This document shows positions 10,451 to 20,000 of a DNA stretch of 64,000 bases, one piece after another (positions within the stretch are counted from its first letter, which is position 1; each line of letters opens with the position of its first letter). The stretch spans positions 528,132 through 592,131 of the forward strand of contig JAACJP010000029.1 in NCBI GenBank assembly GCA_013368375.1. The letters are read 5' to 3'. The notes beneath the pieces are model-generated. The model saw nothing but the letters and a program-made list of their open reading frames with translations. It made no database searches and was not told where the DNA came from. This DNA is from Tricholomella constricta (taxonomy: Eukaryota; Basidiomycota; Agaricomycetes; Agaricales; Lyophyllaceae). Made by a program: the position numbers and the translations under genes.

Positions 10451-11190
10451 GAGCAGAACGGATGGCCCAGCAACACGAGTCGGCAGATGTGAGGGTCCCC
10501 GCCCAGCGACGAGGGGTGGATGGGGACGAGGCAGGAACTCACGCCGTAGACACAGCACAACATGTAATTCGAGATAACGCGAACATTGTTGATGTCTACG
10601 CTGTGGGGCAAACGCCATCGAAGGCCCGAGCGGGAACGGACGCGGCGCCGTTTCTACATACGGTGACGCTACTGGGCCCCGACGGGGGGCGGGTACAAGT
10701 CGTGGCGACATTCGACGACGGTGCCATGGTGGGGGCCATGTGTAGTCGCCTGTTCGCGAAAGTGAAGGCGAGACTCACCGACTGGGGACCTTCAACGCGG
10801 CGCCTGCGCATGGCGGACGGAAAGGTGGTTCGGGCGGAGGCAGCGTGGCAGGGGGTCATCGAAATAGCGGGTGTCCGGGCATCGGGCGCCTTCGAGGTGT
10901 TTGATAGCGGCGGCAGCTGGGAGTTCCTCTTCGGGAAGCCCCTGATGCTCGCGTTCGACGCAGTACATCGATACCGGCTCGACCAGGTACAAATCGGCGG
11001 TTTCGACTTATCTGCCACACTCCACAACGAAAACCCAGACGTGCGGAGAACGGCGCCGCCGGAAGACACCATGCAGGGGCACACAGAGGAGAAGCAAGCG
11101 AACGCAGTGGGGGGGCAGTCACAGGCTGCAGACCAACCCCCCCCCGAGGCAAGTCACCCACCACTTAACCGCTACAATAGAGCAAATTGA
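10447..11190 (+). CDS. TE-C protease ORF (247 aa)
   Basis: Starts at an ATG overlapping the gag stop by the 4-nt ATGA arrangement, suggesting translation by termination-reinitiation. Residues about 78-180 form a retropepsin-like domain: VVATFDDGAMVGAMCS carries a D-D-G-A active-site motif (D-S/T-G in most families), and SWEFLFGKPLM fits the second conserved strand. It should mature Gag and Pol. The ORF ends at 11188-11190, but a single-base change in the C9 tract at 11136-11144 would fuse it in frame to pol (see findings). Confidence 0.8.
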   Translation: MRAERMAQQHESADVRVPAQRRGVDGDEAGTHAVDTAQHVIRDNANIVDVYAVGQTPSKARAGTDAAPFLHTVTLLGPDGGRVQVVATFDDGAMVGAMCSRLFAKVKARLTDWGPSTRRLRMADGKVVRAEAAWQGVIEIAGVRASGAFEVFDSGGSWEFLFGKPLMLAFDAVHRYRLDQVQIGGFDLSATLHNENPDVRRTAPPEDTMQGHTEEKQANAVGGQSQAADQPPPEASHPPLNRYNRAN

Positions 11191-11275
11191 CCAGCCAGAA
11201 CATACACACCAGCGCGGGCAGAACATCGAGACACAGGAAGAGAGGAAGCCACCCACCGCACGGCGGTCACCTTGG

Positions 11276-14200
11276 GTGGAGGACGAGGAGGAGGCACCGG
11301 TGCAGGACCGCCATGAGGGAGCAATGCAAGGAGACGAAACGGGGGGGCGGGTAACACCCGCAGATCAACCCCCGCCGAGGCAAGTCCAGACCACTAGCAC
11401 TGCGGGCGACATGCCCACCGTACAGTTTGACAAGCCCCAACAGCGTTCCAAAGAGCAGACGCCAGTGGGCGATGCAAGCGCGACGCAGACGAGCAATGGT
11501 GGAACGCTCAGAGCACAAAGATCGAACAAGGCGGCGTCATGGAGAGGCGCAGGGCAAAGGCGACACCGGCGGTTCCACACTAGAACCCGAAACATACCAC
11601 GGATACCGGGCTCAACGACGAGACGACCCCCGCAGGGACCTAAAACACCGCCGGTCGAAGCAACGCCAGTCCTCAACGTGCATAGCGAGAACACCGAGGA
11701 CCACGAGGCGGGCACTGACATACCCGTCGATGACCTACGAAGCGACAGTGGAGGTATCTTCACACGCAAGACAGACCCCTTCAAGGCAGAACGGGTGGCC
11801 GAAATTCTCCGTTGTGTGAAAATCGGCGAAGATCTCACGGACGACGAGCACGTTACTGTCCGCGCACTGATCGCCGAGTACGCGGACGTGTTCGCCTTGT
11901 CGGTGGGGGAGGTCTTGACCGTGGAGGGCGCCGTGTACAAGTTGAACGTGCCAGCCGATGCTAAGTTCTCATCAAAGATACGCCAGAAGCCGCTCACACC
12001 TCCGCAGCGTCAGTATCTCCACGAGAAGATAGACGAGATGTTGGAAGCCGGCATAATCGAGGCATGCAGCCCCAGCGACGTAAAGTGCGTATCACCCACA
12101 ACACTTCCACAGAAGGCCCACCAAGGAGCGGGGTTATCGCTGGAGGAGCTCAAGCAGCGCGTCAACGAGCAGTGCATCGTAAACGGCTTTGACCCTCAGT
12201 TTCAGGTGGCGCCGCGAAGCGAACCCACACCGAACGACGAGAATCCACACGGAGCACCGAAGTGGCGCATCTGCCAGAACTTCGGGGAAGTTAACAAAGT
12301 CACGGAGATCGCCCCGATGCCGCAGGGCGATATCAGGATGAAACAACAAAAGCTAAGTTGTCACCGTTGGATATCGCTTTTCGACTTCGCCTCGGGATTT
12401 TATGCCGTGGAGATGGCGGAGGAGTCGCGACCCTACACAGCGTTCTACGTTGAGGGGCGGGGGTACTTTTGGTACCGACACATGCCATTTGGGCTGACCG
12501 GAGCGCCATCCACCTTTGCGAGCGTAACAGCGAATTGCCTGCACGACCTCCTGGTGCAGGAGGTCATCGAGCTGTTTGTTGATGATGGCGGGATGGCAGC
12601 GAACGAATTCGACGACATGATCGGGAAGCTGACGATGCTGTTCTCCAGAGCCCGTGAAAAGAAGTTGTCGATTTCCGCCGCGAAGTCAGAATTCTTCGTC
12701 TCTTCAGGTGTCTTCGCGGGCGCGTCGGTCGGGAAAGACGGAGTACAGCCCGATTTAACAAAACTCACCGCAATCGTAAATTGGAAGACCCCAGCGGACG
12801 CCATGAACCTGGCAGCTTTCCTGGGACTTACAGGTTGGTTCCGCGACCTCATCAAAGGGTACGCGCTGGTCGAGAAACCCTTGCGTGACTTACTACGCGA
12901 GGTGGAAATGCCGAAGAATTGCTCGAAATCGGTTTACCGCAGGGTGATGGCGAGCTGGACACTCGCTGATAAATGGACCAACGAACACAACAAGTCATTT
13001 ATCGAACTGAAAAGGCTGTTAACATCTGAGCCAGTGCTACGTGCACCGAAGTGGGATGGTACGCATTTCATCATTACCAGTGACGGGTGCCAGGACGCGT
13101 TTGGTGCGGTCCTCGCACAACGATTTACGACGGAGCTACCGGGGGGAAAGAAAGTGACGAAGCTGCACCCGCTAGGTTTCGCGTCGAAACGCACCTCGCG
13201 GGCGGAAGGGAAGTACAAACCTTTTCTGCTTGAATTCGCCGCACTTAAGTTCGCGCTCGATAAGTTCTCCAACATCGTGTGGGGCTTCCCTGTGGAGGTC
13301 GTGACGGACTGCCAGGCGCTACGGGACGTGTTAACCAACGACAAGCTGAGCGCGACCCACGCGCGTTGGCGAGACGGCATACTCGCCCATCAAATCGTGG
13401 ACGTACAACACGTGCCGGGGCGCACAAACGTAGTAGCCGACGGATTAAGCAGGGCTATGGAGGGAAGGCCGAACGAGGCAGGCGATGGGAGCGAGTGGGA
13501 CGTGAGCGAGGACTGGGAGGCCGTCACCGGGCTCGTCCACGACATCTTCCGGGTGGCAGAATCCTCCGACGTGGACGCGCTGCGCCATCGTTTCGCCGAC
13601 GAACCTATGTTCCTCGAAGTCGTGAACTCGTTACACGAACTGGATGAGGGGCAGACGGCAAAGGAACGGCGACGGGCAAAACATCGGGCGATGGACTACA
13701 TGACCGAAGGAGATAGGCTCTACAAGGTGGGCGGGGGACCTAAGGCGAGGGCGAGGGCAAGGGTCGAGTGTGTAACACGGGGTGAGGCGATTGCATTGGC
13801 ACAACAGGAGCACTTGAAGGGCGGCCACTGGGGACGCGACGCTGTCAAACGTAGGCTCACTGACACTATCTGGAGCCCGGGCCTAGACGCTTCTATCATG
13901 GAAGGTATTAAAGGTTGCGGGAAATGCAAGAATTTCGGCGGTACGCACCTACATTCCTTGTTGAACCCAATAACGCGTCGGCACCCCTTCGAGCTCCTAG
14001 TCGGTGACTACATGTCGTTACCAACTGGTACGGGAGGTTACCACACGCTGGGAGTGTACCTGGACACGTACTCACAGCACGTGTGGGCGCACAAGTACAA
14101 AACAGCGGGGACGGCGAAGACGACGGTCGAATCCCTCGGGCGCATATTCCAAGATTTCGCGCCGTCGGAGGCGTTCATGGTCGACGGCGGACGGCATTTC

Positions 14201-15073
14201 GACAACAAGGAAGTCAGGGAGTTTTGTGGGAAATGGGGGACAGAGACGCATGTCGTGGCGGCCTATTCACCCTGGGTGAATGGGCTGGTAGAAGGTACGA
14301 ACAAGATATTGCTGCACGTCTTGAAACGGCTCTGCGCTCCCGACTTAGACGACGCCGAGTGCGCTGCCATGAGCGCCGAGGACCTTCCGAAGACATGGCC
14401 GCGGCATCTCGACGAGGCGATACGCATTCTGAACTGGCGGTTGCTACCAGCGTTCAACCACACGCCAAAGGAACTGCTGCTCGGGCTGGTCATCGGTACG
14501 CCGAAATCGAACGCGGAGGAAAGCACGTCGGTCTTGAAGGCGGACGATGTCACCGTGCAGCTCGCCTACACAGCGCAGCAAAGACTAGACGGCTACGCAG
14601 CAGCCGTGACGCACGCGGTGAAACGGAAGACCGCGTTCGACAAACGGGTGATGGCGGAAACTAACGGGGAAGTCATATTTCAACGAGGTCAATTAGTACA
14701 GGTCTATCGAAACGATCTGGACTACACGTTCAAGTCCGAGCGTAAACTGCTACCAAAGTGGTCGGTCCCCCGCAGAGTCACTGAGCGCATCGCTAACTCG
14801 TACAAACTCGAGACCATGGAAGGAACGCCGCTCGACGGGAACTTCAGTGCGAGGCGCCTCAGGGGATTCGAACCACGGGCAGGGACGGAGATGGCGGCAG
14901 AGCAAGCGCTGGCAATGAAGAGAGCAGCGAGCGAGGAGGTTGTGAGGGCAAAAGAGGAGAGCACAAGAGTGGCGAGGGAGAGAGAGAAGGAGGCCGAGGA
15001 TGGTTGGGAAACGGAAGATGAGGAAGGGGATGATGGAGAAGGGTCGGAGGAACGCGACGGGGACGTCACTTGA
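11276..15073 (+). CDS. pol: TE-C Pol: reverse transcriptase, RNase H, integrase (about 1265 aa)
   Basis: The frame is open well upstream of 11276 (whose codon is GTG), back through the protease ORF's stop, so it is probably not started independently. Domains by residue from 11276: RT about 230-480 with PKWRICQNFGEVN, SLFDFASGFYAVEM, RHMPFGLTGAPSTF and the catalytic box LFVDDGGM in place of YxDD-I/L; RNase H about 590-720 (ITSDGCQDAFGAV, VTDCQALRDVL); integrase zinc finger H/H/C/C about 840-885; and the D,D-35-E core (GDYMSL, VDGGRHF, LVEGTNK; exactly 35 residues between the last D and E). An acidic tail follows. The stop is 15 nt before the 3' LTR. Confidence 0.92.
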   Translation: MEDEEEAPVQDRHEGAMQGDETGGRVTPADQPPPRQVQTTSTAGDMPTVQFDKPQQRSKEQTPVGDASATQTSNGGTLRAQRSNKAASWRGAGQRRHRRFHTRTRNIPRIPGSTTRRPPQGPKTPPVEATPVLNVHSENTEDHEAGTDIPVDDLRSDSGGIFTRKTDPFKAERVAEILRCVKIGEDLTDDEHVTVRALIAEYADVFALSVGEVLTVEGAVYKLNVPADAKFSSKIRQKPLTPPQRQYLHEKIDEMLEAGIIEACSPSDVKCVSPTTLPQKAHQGAGLSLEELKQRVNEQCIVNGFDPQFQVAPRSEPTPNDENPHGAPKWRICQNFGEVNKVTEIAPMPQGDIRMKQQKLSCHRWISLFDFASGFYAVEMAEESRPYTAFYVEGRGYFWYRHMPFGLTGAPSTFASVTANCLHDLLVQEVIELFVDDGGMAANEFDDMIGKLTMLFSRAREKKLSISAAKSEFFVSSGVFAGASVGKDGVQPDLTKLTAIVNWKTPADAMNLAAFLGLTGWFRDLIKGYALVEKPLRDLLREVEMPKNCSKSVYRRVMASWTLADKWTNEHNKSFIELKRLLTSEPVLRAPKWDGTHFIITSDGCQDAFGAVLAQRFTTELPGGKKVTKLHPLGFASKRTSRAEGKYKPFLLEFAALKFALDKFSNIVWGFPVEVVTDCQALRDVLTNDKLSATHARWRDGILAHQIVDVQHVPGRTNVVADGLSRAMEGRPNEAGDGSEWDVSEDWEAVTGLVHDIFRVAESSDVDALRHRFADEPMFLEVVNSLHELDEGQTAKERRRAKHRAMDYMTEGDRLYKVGGGPKARARARVECVTRGEAIALAQQEHLKGGHWGRDAVKRRLTDTIWSPGLDASIMEGIKGCGKCKNFGGTHLHSLLNPITRRHPFELLVGDYMSLPTGTGGYHTLGVYLDTYSQHVWAHKYKTAGTAKTTVESLGRIFQDFAPSEAFMVDGGRHFDNKEVREFCGKWGTETHVVAAYSPWVNGLVEGTNKILLHVLKRLCAPDLDDAECAAMSAEDLPKTWPRHLDEAIRILNWRLLPAFNHTPKELLLGLVIGTPKSNAEESTSVLKADDVTVQLAYTAQQRLDGYAAAVTHAVKRKTAFDKRVMAETNGEVIFQRGQLVQVYRNDLDYTFKSERKLLPKWSVPRRVTERIANSYKLETMEGTPLDGNFSARRLRGFEPRAGTEMAAEQALAMKRAASEEVVRAKEESTRVAREREKEAEDGWETEDEEGDDGEGSEERDGDVT

Positions 15074-15088
15074 TTTGGAGGGGGCACA
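15074..15088 (+). promoter_or_regulatory. TE-C polypurine tract
   Basis: TTTGGAGGGGGCACA lies between the pol stop codon and the 3' LTR, the position of the plus-strand primer in LTR retrotransposons. Confidence 0.75.
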
Positions 15089-15277
15089 TGGAGTAGCGCG
15101 GGCGCGCTACTCTAAGCGCGCGAGAGCGTCGGCGAGCGCTGTTTGTACATGTTTGGCATCAGCTTTAGACTATTAGTAAGCACACTAGGTAGATGTCCGA
15201 GGAGATCATCAGATCTCCTCACGAGAACAAATCCATTCATTCGAAGACAGAAGCAAGGGGCAAGTCTGCCTACTCCA
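15089..15277 (+). repeat. TE-C 3' LTR
   Basis: Direct repeat of 8666-8854, same length. The right flank GCGC (15278-15281) duplicates the left flank. After it, TE-B gag resumes. Confidence 0.95.
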
Positions 15278-16256
15278 GCGCGCTCGGACATATTTGGACA
15301 GTCATTAATAGAGTGCGCACCTTGACCACAATAAAAGCAGAGGTTATGAGCGCGACGGCGCTCACGTTCAGTGGGGTTAACTTTTCCACGACGCAAACTG
15401 TCGACTTCCATTGGTACGACGTCCGAAGACGACGAAGACGACGAAGCGTGCGGAGCCTGGTGAGGAGGTGCCAGAGGATGGTGTGGCTGAGTTGAAGTTG
15501 TCGAACTGGATGATTTGCCACGGTGTTCCTTGAGTTCCGTTTGACGACGATGAATCCTGTTATCGATAGAGATGATAGTCTTCACGTAATCGTCGAAAGT
15601 CTTGGGACGAGGGAGGATGACCATGGCGTCCTTGACCGATTCTTTGAGTCCAGGATAGAAATTGTCGATCTTGGAATCTTCATCGAAGTTGAGATCGGCG
15701 ATGATTTCACGGTAGCAAGATGCATAGTTGGCAGCAGATCCAGGTTCTTGTTTGAGCTTCCGGACCTTGGCGAGGGCGGTAGCATGTTTATCTGTATCAT
15801 CGAAGTGCTCCACGAACGCTTGGTAAAATCCACGAAAATCATGGAAGAGTTCGGGGCGCGTCTTCTCGATACTAGCGTACCACGATGCCGGGGATCCGTC
15901 CTTGAGATAGAAGCTAAAGTAGAGAACCTTGTCGTAGTCCGTAGGGAGCGAACGACGTTGAAGGTGGAGGGCGTTATTGATTTCGCGAAGGAAAGAACTC
16001 AGCTGTGCGACAGTACCATCGTACATGCGCGGCTCTCGAACCTTCGGAATGCCTGAACCCTCAGCGCCTTGAACCGGGGCCGTAGGTACTTGAGGAGGAG
16101 CTGAAACGTCGGAAGATAGGGGCGGCATAGAGCTGGTGAAAGAAGCAGGAGTGTGGTTGGAGTTTTGTTGTTTCTTGAGTTCTCGGATAGCGTCGAGGAT
16201 GGCCGAGTTGTCTGACTTGCGCTGAGCTGTATCCTCGGACACAGACTTGCCGACAG
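15278..16256 (-). pseudogene. TE-B gag, 5' and main part
   Basis: Minus-strand frame with a capsid-like helical region (ARMYDGTVAQLSSFL-type start of the core, then tryptophan- and arginine-rich helices) and a CCHC zinc knuckle C-x2-C-x4-H-x4-C (CFYCGQGAHSINDC) at about 15315-15360. The open frame appears to start at 16341, but its first ~28 codons are antisense to the inverted RT fragment, so the true N-terminus is lost. The frame is cut at 15278 by insertion of TE-C and resumes at 8661. The normal product would package genomic RNA in cytoplasmic particles. Confidence 0.8.
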
Positions 16257-16425
16257 CGTGGACTATCGTGGTCTTAACGCGATTACGAAGAAGAACCGGT
16301 ATCCTCTCCCCCACGTCGATGATCTCTTGGATCGGACGCAAGGATGTAAACTCTTCACGGTCATCGACCTGAAGAACGCATTCAATCTAGTTCGCATTCG
16401 AGAAGGAGATGAATGGAAAACTACG
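16257..16425 (+). pseudogene. Inverted fragment of TE-B reverse transcriptase
   Basis: Plus-strand codons [20 protein letters not shown] through [14 protein letters not shown] are near identical to the minus-strand RT of TE-B at about 7330-7165. It is fused to the 5' end of the gag remnant with no LTR between. Only about 56 codons are present, so this is a rearrangement product and not a gene. Confidence 0.85.
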
Positions 16426-16564
16426 CTTTGTCCCTCGTCCTAAGTCTATTGTCTCAACCTTGACCGTAACAGTTTGATTGAACTAAGGAAAAAGTGTATC
16501 GTAAAATAACGCGTAAGTAAGTAGGTGAGACATAATGTAGTAGTGACCGTGACAAGAGGGCAAC
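16426..16564 (-). repeat. Left part of an LTR-like sequence split by TE-D
   Basis: Joined with 22914-23240 after removal of TE-D and one GCAAC, this forms one continuous non-coding block. On the minus strand it contains a TATATAAG box and looks like an LTR. No second copy was seen in the window, so its element is unknown; it may be the old 5' LTR of TE-B. Confidence 0.4.
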
Positions 16565-17038
16565 TGTTAGGGCGACCTTTAGAGCAGAGCTTAGTCGTAC
16601 TGGCAAAGGGGAATCCAAAGTTATATTGTTGTACTGTAATGAGGTAAATAAGGCTTACCTGGCAAAGGGGAATCCAAAGAGAATAGTGTAAAGGATTCCC
16701 AGTTGCCAGGGGGCCGGCTATATACAAATGTGATACATGAGGGCAGGCTCTCCATAGTGTACTGCACATGTGATAATAACGACATGTGATAACCATGACA
16801 GGTGATAATGATGAGCGGGTTCCGGATGCTGTCTGATGGTAACCGTCGTCGGGATGTCAGGTGATCGGGAATATGAACAGGGAAATGAGGGGAATGACAG
16901 GAAGTGAGTAAGGTAAATATATACACCGACGCTTGGGTCAGAGCGTCGGGGTCGGGATCGCGATTGATCAGGAGCGAGCGCACGTGTCGGGGAACAGTTG
17001 GTGAGCGTCGGAGGGCGTGAACGGGTGTTCCCCTAACA
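16565..17038 (-). repeat. TE-D 3' LTR
   Basis: Bounded by perfect inverted ends TGTTAGGG/CCCTAACA. It contains an internal duplication, GGCAAAGGGGAATCCAAAG, at about 16599 and 16662. Its twin is 22440-22913. The pol stop codon directly abuts its inner edge. Confidence 0.97.
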
Positions 17039-17053
17039 TCACCCCCCCTTTTG
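17039..17053 (-). promoter_or_regulatory. TE-D polypurine tract overlapping the pol 3' end
   Basis: The minus strand reads CAAAAGGGGGGGTGA, immediately followed by the LTR. The purine run encodes Gln-Lys-Gly-Gly-stop of Pol, so primer and coding sequence coincide. Confidence 0.8.
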
Positions 17054-20000
17054 AATCGCAACGACTCGGTGCGGGGTAGCGGTGGCGAAGATGGCCGGGG
17101 ATAATGTGAACATGCCACGAATGTGGCGGGCAGCGTCGGGGTTGTCGCGGTGGAACTTGCGTACCAGATCGGGGGCGGTGACATTTTCGCGAGGTTCCCA
17201 TGAAGCTTCTTCGTAACCATAGCCTTTCCACAGGACCTTGTACTGTAGTTTTTTGCGGAAGGTTCGGCTATCGAGGATCTTTTCAACTTCGTAATGGGGT
17301 TCGTCGTCGATTATGTCGGGGGGAGGAGGAGGATTGGACCGACGACCTTCGATCGGATCAGTGACGGCGGGGATGAGTTTCACGACGTGGAAGACTGGGT
17401 GGATGCGCTTCATGGACTGAGGCAGCAGGAGGCGGTATGCGAGCGGGCCGACTCGCCTTTGCACGACAAAAGGGCCAAGGTAGCGATGCGACAATTTCTT
17501 AGATGGTCGGGTCGTAGAAATGTCGGTCGCGTCCAAGTACACCTTGTCGCCAGGCTGGTAGTCGGGCGTTGGGGCGTGTCGCTGGTTGTAGTACCGCTCC
17601 ATGTCGTCTTTGGCCTTTGAGAGCGCTGCCTTGGCTTCTTCCTGTGCTTCCTTCATGCGCTCCACAAACTCGTCGGCCGACTCGTTCTTGGAAGCGCCCC
17701 GACGTGGCTCAAAGCCCATGCGTGGATGCCGACCAGTGTCGAGCAGGAAGGGGGTCTGCTGCGTCGCCGAATGTACATGGTTGTTGTAACTGAATTCGGC
17801 GTCGGGCAAGAGGTCCTCCCAGTCGTTCTGACGCTCATTGCAGAAGACCCGCAAGAACTGTTCCAGCTCCTGGTTGACGCGTTCAGTCTGTCCGTCGGTC
17901 TGCGGGTGGTACGCCGTCGAAGCCGACAGCTTGATACCCAGGAGTCGGTACAGTTCGCGCGTGAATTCGGCGACGAACTGTGGACCTCGATCGGAGACAA
18001 AGGCATCTGGGAGACCGTGGAGCTTCCAGACGTGGCGCCGGTAGAGGTTCGCAGCCCCCAAAGCTGAACAAGTCGTGTGCGACGCGATGAAGTGCGCGCG
18101 TTTTCCGACCGAATCCACGACGTTCATGATCGCGTCGTGGCCATTGGACTCGGGGAGTTCGGTGATGAAGTCGACCGACACGACATTCCATCGGCCTTCT
18201 GGAATAGGGAGCGGCTGCAGCTGTCCGACGGGGAGTTGGCGGCGGGGTTTCGTGCGCAAGCACATGTCGCAGGTGCTGGTGTAGGAACCGATGAAGCGCG
18301 ACATCTGGGGCCACCAGTAGTTGCGCGACACCAGCTCTAACGTCTTCCAGCGACCTGGGTGACCGGCGACCTTGGAGTCGTGGTGGTGCTCCACGATGTG
18401 TCGGCGGAGGTCAGGAACGTTCGGGACATAGATCCGTCCACGGAACGTGAGCAGACCGCCTTCCTCTCCCCACTCGCCAAAGCGAAGGGAGCGACCGGCG
18501 ATTTTAGATGCCCTGACCAGTTGCGCCGCTTTCGCGACCGCATCCTCCTGTGCGCCATCGCGGTTGCCCTTGCGAATTGCCTTCAGCACGTCATCCTCTT
18601 CTCCGACCAATACAAGACCTTCAGTCGCACGAACCGCGAAGAACTCGGGTTTGAGCAGTACGATGTCGGCGTTGTCAGCACTTCCGTCGCCATGGTCGGA
18701 GCGGCGCGATAACGCGTCGGGCTTGCCCATGCTACGGCCAGGACGGTGGTGGAGGGCGAAGTCGAAGTTAGCGAGGTAGAGCGACCATCGGGCTTGACGC
18801 CGATTGAGTTTCTTCGCGGTGAGGAAGTACTCAAGGTTCTTGTGGTCGGTCCAGATCTCCACCTTGTGCTTTGCGCCTTCTACGAAGTGTCGCCACTCCT
18901 CCAGAGACCGGATGATCGCTAGCATCTCCTTGTCATGGATCTCATAGTTCCGCTCGACGGCGTTCAAGCTCTTTGAGTAGAACGCGACGGGGTGCCATTT
19001 ACCGTCGGACGGCGACTCTTGCGACAGGACTGCACCCGTTGCGAAGTCAGATGAATCGGCTTCGATGCGGTACGGTCGGTCGTCGTCAGGGAACATGAGA
19101 ACGGGCCCCGATGTGATCGCCGACTTCAGAAGGCCAAAGGCTGACTGCTCCGACTCTCCCCATCGCCAGGCGACGTCCTTGCCCGTCAGATCGAACAGGG
19201 GTCGGGCGTGATGCGAGAAGTCCTGGATGAACCGTCGGTAGAAGTTAGTGAAGCCTAGGAATGCTTGCACTTCCTTCTTGTTCTTCGGCGCTGGCCATTC
19301 CAACACTCCAGCGACCTTAACAGGGTCCATCTCCGCTTGCCCTTGCGAAATGATCAGCCCCAGATACTCGATCTTGGTCTGTTCGAATTCGCATTTCTCG
19401 GGCTTTAAGAACAACTGATGTTCGCGGAGTCGGTCCAGTACTAATCGCGCGACCCGACGGTGTTCCTCTAGAGTCTTGGTATAAATCAAGATGTCGTCGA
19501 GGTACACGCAAACAACACCTTCGGCGATCAGATCGCGGAAAATATCATTCATCATGGTCTGAAATGTGGCGGGGCTGTTCGTGAGGCCGAAGAACATGAC
19601 GAGCGGCTCGAAGAGACCGCGGTTCGTCCGAAACGCTGCCTTCCACTCGTCGCCTTCCTTGATCCGAACATTGTTGTACCCCCATCGGACGTCCAGCTTG
19701 GTGAAGTACCGTGCGCCGCGAAGGTTATTCACCAGTTCGCTAATGAGGGGCAGCGGGTATCGGTTCTTCACCGTGAGCGCATTGAGCGTCCGATAGTCCT
19801 GTACCAGGCGGAGCGACCCGTCCTTCTTCTTGATGAAGAAGACCGGTGATGCCATGGGCGACTTGGACGGTCGGATACGACCCGTCTCGAGATTCTCTTT
19901 GAGGAACGCGTCGAGTTCCACCTGTTCCGCCGGTGACAGCGGGTAGACCTTCGTGCCGGTTGGTGACGCGCCCGGCTCCAGTTCGATCGCATGGTCCCAT

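Larger units (their letters stand above)
8666..15277 (+). mobile_element. TE-C: near-intact Ty3-order LTR retrotransposon nested in TE-B
   Basis: 6612 bp flanked by direct repeats of 189 bp (8666-8854 and 15089-15277) that start TG and end CA and differ at only two positions by eye. The flanks are GCGC (8662-8665) and GCGC (15278-15281), a 4-bp target duplication. The gene order gag, protease, RT, RNase H, integrase is that of Ty3-type elements. The C-terminus has a GPY/F-like module but no chromodomain. It is inserted in the opposite orientation to TE-B, inside its gag. Confidence 0.95.
5943..16256 (-). mobile_element. TE-B: degenerate Ty3 retrotransposon, interrupted by TE-C
   Basis: Minus-strand element consisting of a gag remainder (16256 to 15278, continuing 8661 to 8592) and pol (8607 to 5943). 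It stops just after RNase H, so the integrase and the 3' LTR are missing. The gag 5' end is replaced by an inverted piece of its own reverse transcriptase (16257-16425). Removing TE-C (8666-15277) and one GCGC copy restores an open gag frame across the junction (SERA/KRDM). Compared with TE-C and TE-D it is AT-rich and mutated, so it is the oldest of the three. Confidence 0.85.

Noticed and set aside
16258..16443. Plus-strand ORF with reverse transcriptase motifs as a separate gene
   Set aside because: Only about 56 codons, near identical to an internal segment of TE-B RT and inverted; a rearranged fragment.
16621..17286. ORFs within the TE-D LTR (also at 22496-22858)
   Set aside because: Occur identically in both LTR copies with no start context or domain; by-products of LTR sequence.
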